From Agrocybe praecox (lineage: Eukaryota; Basidiomycota; Agaricomycetes; Agaricales; Agrocybaceae), in NCBI GenBank assembly GCA_964017145.1, contig OZ024849.1:2356001-2420000 (forward strand): 64,000 nucleotides of DNA, read 5' to 3'. The position numbers and the translations under genes are program-made. The first letter of the stretch is position 1, and every line of letters begins with the position of its first letter. The notes below the pieces were generated by a model that ran no database searches, was not told the DNA's origin, and saw only the letters and a program-made list of their open reading frames with translations. Of this stretch, positions 58,151 to 64,000 are shown in pieces.

Positions 58151-61100
58151 CGGAACGCGGCAAAAATTTGAGTTCATCTTGTCGCCTTCCATATTTTCGA
58201 TCCCTGCTGATTTGAGAATTAGGACACAAATTATTCTGTAAGTGAGGGGGCGTCGACTGCGAGCCTGGTACGGGGGTCGAGCAGGTACTCATGCACATGG
58301 TTGGGGTTTGATTGCCCTAGTTGACATTGAATGTGCTTTATATACTACAGCACTGTAAGAAGCTGAAATCGATATGAACTAGTGGGCTGAGCGATAAGAT
58401 CCCTGTAGATATTAATCGAAGACTAGCTCGTTCGAAACCGAACACGCGGTTGCCGCGCACATGGAATCCCATCTCTGCTAGGTGCTCGTCGAGCAGGAAT
58501 CGCACTACACTCTTGCCCTCCTGCATGAATTATACTTGCTTAATCGTCCGTGTCGACGTTTTGAGAGAGATCCATCTGGAAAAATCTATTCAATATTGGC
58601 TCAGCTATAACTACCTGTGCAGTGTGTGAAGTCCTGGAATACGTACATTTCTGGGTCTTGGCAATTTTCGTAAAGAACTGGGCGAAGCTAATTTTGCTTG
58701 TCCTATGCAACCTTCCAGCCATCTCTAGTTCTATATCGCACAGAGAAAAGAAAGATAACTCACTTTTCTTGTTAGATTTCAAGACTAGATGATCGGCAGA
58801 AGACCTGCGAGCAGCTTCCACCCGCGTGATCACTCCAGAGTCTTGAGGATATCATGAGCACGGTAGTAGTGAGCTCTGCAATGGTTGATGCTCCTCTCAG
58901 TCTCGCGCTGCCTAATTTCCAGAAGAAGAAAATGCAATACGCATACATGCGAGCTATAAATAAACAAGTGACACAGCCATCAACCAAGTTCGAAGAAACA
59001 AAACATCTCCCAGAGCAAGAGGGCTTTGATGCAGAGGCGCAAAGGCTGGCCCTACAGCTACATCATCTCGCAGCCTAATTCACGCGAAGAAAATGAATGG
59101 GTTAACGAGTGGAAAAGCAGAAAAGAACAAAAAGAAAATACGCACATTCGGGTTATAAATGAATGGTTGAACGACACAGCCACCGATAGTGAAATACCCA
59201 TTCTGCGTCCAACTCCAGCGTATCAAGGAAAAACGGCAAGCTTGAGTGAATAAATCCAGCATGGGTCAGCTAGGAGTCGCGGCGGTATGCATGACCTGAC
59301 TAGAGCCCCAGGTATATTGACCCTCCATGGCGGTGTCGAGCTTTAATCCTAAAAAACGAAAGAAACAAAATGACGTGATGACATCGGCAACAACTCTTGT
59401 GTAGAGGATGAGGTAGGGTGTCAAAAAGATGCTATAAATGAATACACTGTGAGTTAAATAAATGAATATTGACTCGAAGACGTACCTCACAGAGCCAGAA
59501 GATGCCAAACCATCGAGCTCGGAGTTTTGGTCCCTGGGCAAGAGCGAATGCGATGAGAGAGAAAGGCTTTCGAATATACGTGTGTCGTGACCGAGTCGCT
59601 GAGTAGCAGATGTTTGAGAGCAGTAAATCGGGTCGAGGTTCATTTGTAGGTTCTCGTCGATATGCAAGCCCGGGGTAGATGAGCTGGATGAGGTGATAAG
59701 TGCATATTTCAAGGTTCGCCAGAGAAACGGTAACTGAAGAGTGTGGTGATGAGAGAAAGGACTAGAATCACAGGAAAAACGAAATCAGTAACAGTCTACT
59801 ATGCAAAGAGTTGGCCAGACGCGTAAACCTCTATGTGTCTGCCGTCTGGCTTATGCGGTGCTTGGATATGTGTGTAAGGATGAAAACTCACATATCTGCC
59901 AGTGACAGGATGGAGCGGCCCCTTACTCTCCTTCCAACCGACATACTCCTCGACGAGGCTACCAGCGGCGGGTAAGCCTTAGCTCTGGGAGTGATATAAT
60001 TGATGATGGACTCCTGGGATTGAATGAGAACCACGATGTTGCTGAGAACGAGAGAGTTGGGCTCGTGATATGGTTACAGAGTGAGAGGACGACTGGTTCT
60101 AGTGTTACGCTATCAAAAAATGTGTTAACATTGAATTGAGATGATGAACGCAAATACAGACCCATTCAAAGGGTACCATTGATCCTGCAGTTGTATGTGT
60201 TCCACAGGCAAGAGTCCCCATACCGAATGACACTCGCATTTGATCTCGAGCTCCGTCCTCAACGCATACACCGACTTTAACGAAATGAGTTATCGTGGAG
60301 GAAGAACTGAATTGTGATTGGAAGCAGGAGTCGGGGTTCAAACAGCTCTGAAAGCCTACGAACCGGTTCTTCGCAACTGGTGGAAAATAAGCCTCTTAAA
60401 TGTGACGAGAGTGTTTCATAAAACTTACGCGTGATAAATAAATAAAAGCCTTTGTGTCGTCCCAACGCCTCGACGCATGGATATGTTAATTTCTACTTAT
60501 TGCATAACAAACAGGCCCGAATCTTCGATCAACCAACAACGCACAAACGGAGGAGTTGAACGCGACTGAGTTCAAACCACATCACAGCCAACACGTCCTA
60601 TTCTTGTTCGGTGCGCAATTCGACGATGTATAGGAGAGGGTAAGAGTTCTGTACTTCAGTCCACGGGTTCATGGGCGACGGACACAACACACGGAATGAT
60701 CGATCTCAATGGGGCATGATACGGCCAGGGAATGTCGGAAGAAGTGGAAAAGTCGAGGATATGTCATTGTTTTGTAAGCTTTGATGTCTTTGAATGATTC
60801 TGCGTACGTTGTGCTTTGTAATTAAGAAGCAGCGGCCCGCTTCGCAGTGCATCCATGACGTCTACGCTCAACCATCATCCCAATCAGCCCCTTTCCTTTC
60901 TTTTCACCATCATCGACGAGGCGTACGACTTTCCACTGACGAGGGTGTTCGTCGTTCGTTCAGCGGCAAGCGACAAAGACGAAGAGGGATAATACTCACA
61001 CCATCGCCCGATTCTGGGCCTTCTTCCAACTGCAAGATTCATTAGGAGCCCACGTCTTCAGAACTTGTGTGTTTGGTAATTTCAAGACCGAGACCAGTCC

Positions 61101-61159
61101 AAAACTCACCTCGATATTCTCTAGCATCAACGTTTCAAAATTTCAATGTTCAACGTTCA

Positions 61160-62400
61160 GGCCTCAGGTTTAGTGCGTTGCTTAATAGGATTATTGGGAC
61201 GGTGAGTTTTCCTCTCTTTTTTCATGGTTTTGATGGAAATCTGAGAGGATGTTGGATGGCCCCGGTGGTCCATAGTGTTCGACCATGTCCCCAATGTCAG
61301 CCAATCATATGCATGACGTCGTGCATTTGCACGTCGTCGCTTCCAACTTGGATTTCTTCTCTCATAACCCTTCCCTCGCATGATGCTAATCAGTTTCGTC
61401 CTCCAGTGTATTTGCCACCCCAAGTTCTATCCTCAACTTAAGCGGAAGCGTTAGTTTATCCGTGTACGTCCCATGTCCTCTCTCCTCACCCCATTAACGT
61501 TCTAACGTATTCTCCTCCCAGCTTCATGTGGCTTATCGGCGTCATGACCGGCACCCCAAAGTGAAGAACCCAAAATGCACAGTCCACATTGTGGGTGCAG
61601 TGGGATTGTTACTGTGTTGTGTAGGCGCGACAAAGGACGACCAATCTCTGATTCGCTATTCAAGAACGTGTATGGACCCAAGACGGAGAGAGCGTTAAGT
61701 ATGTTCCTTGCTATGTGTGCGTTGTGGAATGTGTTGAGGGCGGTACGTCTTCTCTTCCTCCCCTTTCCCTCGCCAGGTCGTTGTGTAAAATAATAGGTTC
61801 ACGTTCTCTGATTGATAGCGCAACCCAGCCCAAGTGACGTTTCAAGTCGTAGCGGATGGCCCTAGAGCTTCGAAACGGCACTCTATGTTCATAAAAAATG
61901 GTACTTCGACATTATTCATATGATGTCTAACTCTGACTCTCTACGCTCACATTCACATTCACGTCAAACGCGTACGTGTACGTTGGTATGTCATCCTAAC
62001 TCCTCTTCCCTGCCCACCTCACACTACCGTCAACCAGACTATCATTATCATTATCATTATCGCCGGGAACACGAATACTATGCCTGCCAACGCTCTTCCC
62101 CCCCACGCATGTCGAACATCAATTACGAATTACGAGTGGGCGTGAACCCCAATGTACCGTCTTCAGCGCAAACACGGTTGTGGATTTGCTGCATCTCAGA
62201 GTACTTTGCTTATATTGGCTGTACGTCCTCTGTCATGTAGACCTCTCTTATTGACATCACTCATCACCTTCACCAAGATACCCATCGCTGCATCCCTTTC
62301 CTTGTCCTGCAGTCCCTCATCGACACTCACGTTGAATATTGATGTTCGTATGCCAATCGCACCTCTTTATGACTGCCGCAAGTTATTCTTGTCTGCCTCT
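61160..62400 (+). repeat. Partial third copy of the left arm plus exon-like sequence
   Basis: From 61160 the sequence matches 83-230 ('ggtttagtgcgttgcttaat', then gtgagttttcc...). It then continues with exon-like pieces bounded by GT-AG tracts: a block ending in 'aagcggaagcgttag' (about 61455), an intron to 'ctcccag' (61520), and a block reading LHVAYRRHDRHPKVKNPKC. It resembles 10420-10450. No family is recognised. Confidence 0.5.
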
Positions 62401-63031
62401 CGTCGACACCACTATCTTCGACTTCGTTCCTTCTCTCCAGACGTCACTCTCGCTCCGTCTCTTTGTTTCTTCCTCTACTCTTCTCCACATCTCTTTTCCT
62501 TTCCCTTGGACGATACTTTCTTAAACCCTCTTTCCTCAAATTCAGACTGATATCATTTTTCCCGCTTTTATTTCATCTCTCCTTCACGTCGCATTTGTCG
62601 GCTCTTCCGCATAATTAGCTTGGCAGGTTCATGCACGACGAGCACTTTCGTCCTGAACCATAGTCATAATTGTAATTCTTCTCTCGTGCGCCCTGCTTCC
62701 CTTCCCTTCCCTTTTTCCTTTCCTTCCTCTCCCTCGCGTTCACTCTTCAGCCTCAAATATTCAATCCCGCTGTGCACTGTATGTCTTTATTTCTTCCGAG
62801 TAGATAATAGATATATTGAAATTTCATGTGTTTTATGCCTATATACGTGTTTTCGATCATAGGAACCAAATATCGTTACAGTCAAAGTCCAACGTCCAGC
62901 GACTACTTTGAAAAAAAGAAAGACTTCTGCACCTCGACCTCTAAATATGCCAGCTGCGTGTTCTTATTTGCAAATTTTTTATTGTACGTACATACGTCCA
63001 TGTGGAAAGTCATCTCTGTTGCCCTGCTCTT
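62400..63031 (-). repeat. 3' flank shared by NACHT copies
   Basis: Matches 47250-47845 in the same orientation. Some differences are small indels. Confidence 0.8.
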
Positions 63032-64000
63032 TCACAGACTTCCTGGCGCACTGGCTTGAACTCGCTCCAAATAATTCTTCATTTCTTGTCGTACGAGGGT
63101 GGTGCGGATGGGAAATGTAGTGGTCAGCTTTTTGATGAGAAAGGTTTGCTGTTGGCAGTGTTCAACCAGCGGTTTATAAAATGCAGCTCTAGGGAGGAAG
63201 AAGATAATATAACCGAGTTGCAGAAAATTTTGTTTATATGTGTAGGTTGTCTCTAAGGCGCCTAATGTCCATCGTCCATGGTCAATGGTAAGTGCGTTCG
63301 ACAGTTTGTCTTCATCGCCGTTGACCCATTTCGCAAGTGCAAGTGTCTTTACACAATTTAAGGCTGCCTTTGCATAGGCTGAAGGACCTATAGCATAGCC
63401 GCCTGATTTGTCTGGGTTTTGTAGAAAGTGCAGAAAATGCTGCAAATGTTGAGCCTTTCCGTCTTTGAGTGTGAAAGATTCCAGAAGATAAAGTGTATCA
63501 TAACCATGTATTCCTTCGAGGGGATAGTTGTTGCTGTCGGGAATAATTGGTACAAACATGTCATTCCCCAGGTGACATGCGATGCATAAGAGCAGGATCA
63601 GGTTGTTCTCCTTACGATAGTGCGGCATCTGATTCAAAAATACCTGTTCCACATATTCTTGATGCTTTTTTTCTATTACAGCCCAACGCTCATCCAAAGT
63701 GGCCTGCGAGGAAGTTTAAGTTTATTAACATCAAACGAAGATTCTTTTCTTACCATGCGTGCACAGAATGGAAGCCAGAACCAAAATACAAATTTTCGGA
63801 GGTTCAATTCCATAGTAGAATCGCTCTTGCGGGAATCTATTTCATCCAATAAAAGGTCGAGAATTGAAAATTTGCCCGCAATATTGATTAGTAAAGTTGA
63901 GCTCTGGCATAGCGGTAATTCCCTTGTAATGAAGCCACGAAAAATATCGAGAACATTGCGCCTAGGATCTGGGAGAATTTAGGTTGAGATGTTCAACAAT
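63032..64000 (-). CDS. NACHT-gene copy, 3' part, cut by the window edge
   Basis: The last two exons (63968-63754 and 63703-63032) align throughout with exons 3 and 4 of the gene at 50342-47846. They use the same splice sites and have no stops: RELPLCQS, FVFWFWLPFCARM, then DERWAVIEKKHQEYVEQVFLNQMPHY to EMKNYLERVQASAPGSL. The intron upstream of exon 3 begins at 63969; the NACHT domain itself would lie beyond the window. Relative to the intact gene there is a short in-frame deletion in exon 3 (around 63800). Whether the whole gene is intact cannot be seen. Confidence 0.75.

Larger units (their letters stand above)
54990..61160. repeat. Long decayed intron-bearing repeat, copy B
   Basis: Second full-length copy of the 1-5280 repeat, highly similar along its length (for example 58540-58830 against 2566-2856, 59080-59262 against 3140-3322, 59959-60165 against 4019-4225). 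It differs by a deletion near 55215, small indels (near 58150 and 58930) and the Helentron-like insertion at 56084-57687. After 61160 it switches to another partial copy. Confidence 0.9.

Overview
The window looks like the accessory, repeat-rich part of an agaricomycete (mushroom-forming basidiomycete) genome. Genes have many introns of about 50-70 bp with GT-AG borders. The recognisable families are typical of that group: a KDZ transposase with CxC2-type cysteine clusters, a TET/JBP-like dioxygenase, NACHT NTPases with an N-terminal 'NGGNF'-type leader, an agaricomycete F-box protein and a TauD-type dioxygenase. No species can be named from the sequence. All exon joins were made by eye; no search or prediction program was run.

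Layout. (1) 1-12.97 kb and 54.2-62.4 kb are built from copies of one long, decayed, intron-bearing repeat (best copies about 1-5280 and 54990-61160). The copy at 54990-61160 carries a 1.6 kb Helitron2/Helentron-like insertion (56084-57687), and the other copy preserves the empty site. A single-pass membrane protein gene lies at 11015-11893. (2) 13.07-15.87 kb is a DNA transposon with 46-bp terminal inverted repeats, a TA target duplication and inverted subterminal tandem arrays. A solo LTR (14483-14989) with a perfect 5-bp target duplication is nested inside it. (3) 15.9-19.7 kb is AT-rich, with tandem repeats and small GC-rich hairpins. (4) 19.92-29.4 kb is a KDZ transposon region. Its probable left end is at 19920. 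The KDZ transposase gene (minus strand, 26964 to 20272) is interrupted by a 924-bp MITE-like element and a 1.7 kb insertion. A TET/JBP oxygenase gene (27308-28448, plus strand) runs divergently from the transposase across a shared 343-bp intergenic space. (5) 30.46-33.99 kb holds a second divergent pair of multi-exon genes of unknown function. (6) 34.3-38.6 kb contains a second MITE of the same family, low-complexity blocks, a tRNA-like Pol III unit and AT-rich repeats. (7) 38.6-64 kb has three copies of a NACHT-NTPase gene segment that share their 3' flank: a 3' fragment at 38642, an intact gene at 50342-47846, and one cut by the window edge at 64000-63032. It also holds an F-box gene with one nonsense codon, a 200-N gap, a 12-copy GGTCGACAAT array and a 5'-truncated TauD dioxygenase.

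How it fits together. The clearest system is the KDZ transposase plus TET/JBP pair. That association is known from fungal genomes, where a DNA-base oxidase travels with the transposon. Here the transposase would be open again if each insertion and one copy of its target duplication were removed. The TET gene is open but appears to have lost the arginine expected to bind 2-oxoglutarate. Short elements sharing the KDZ terminus have hopped nearby, one of them into the transposase gene itself. Much of the rest is a graveyard of nested elements and duplicated immune-type (NACHT) gene segments.
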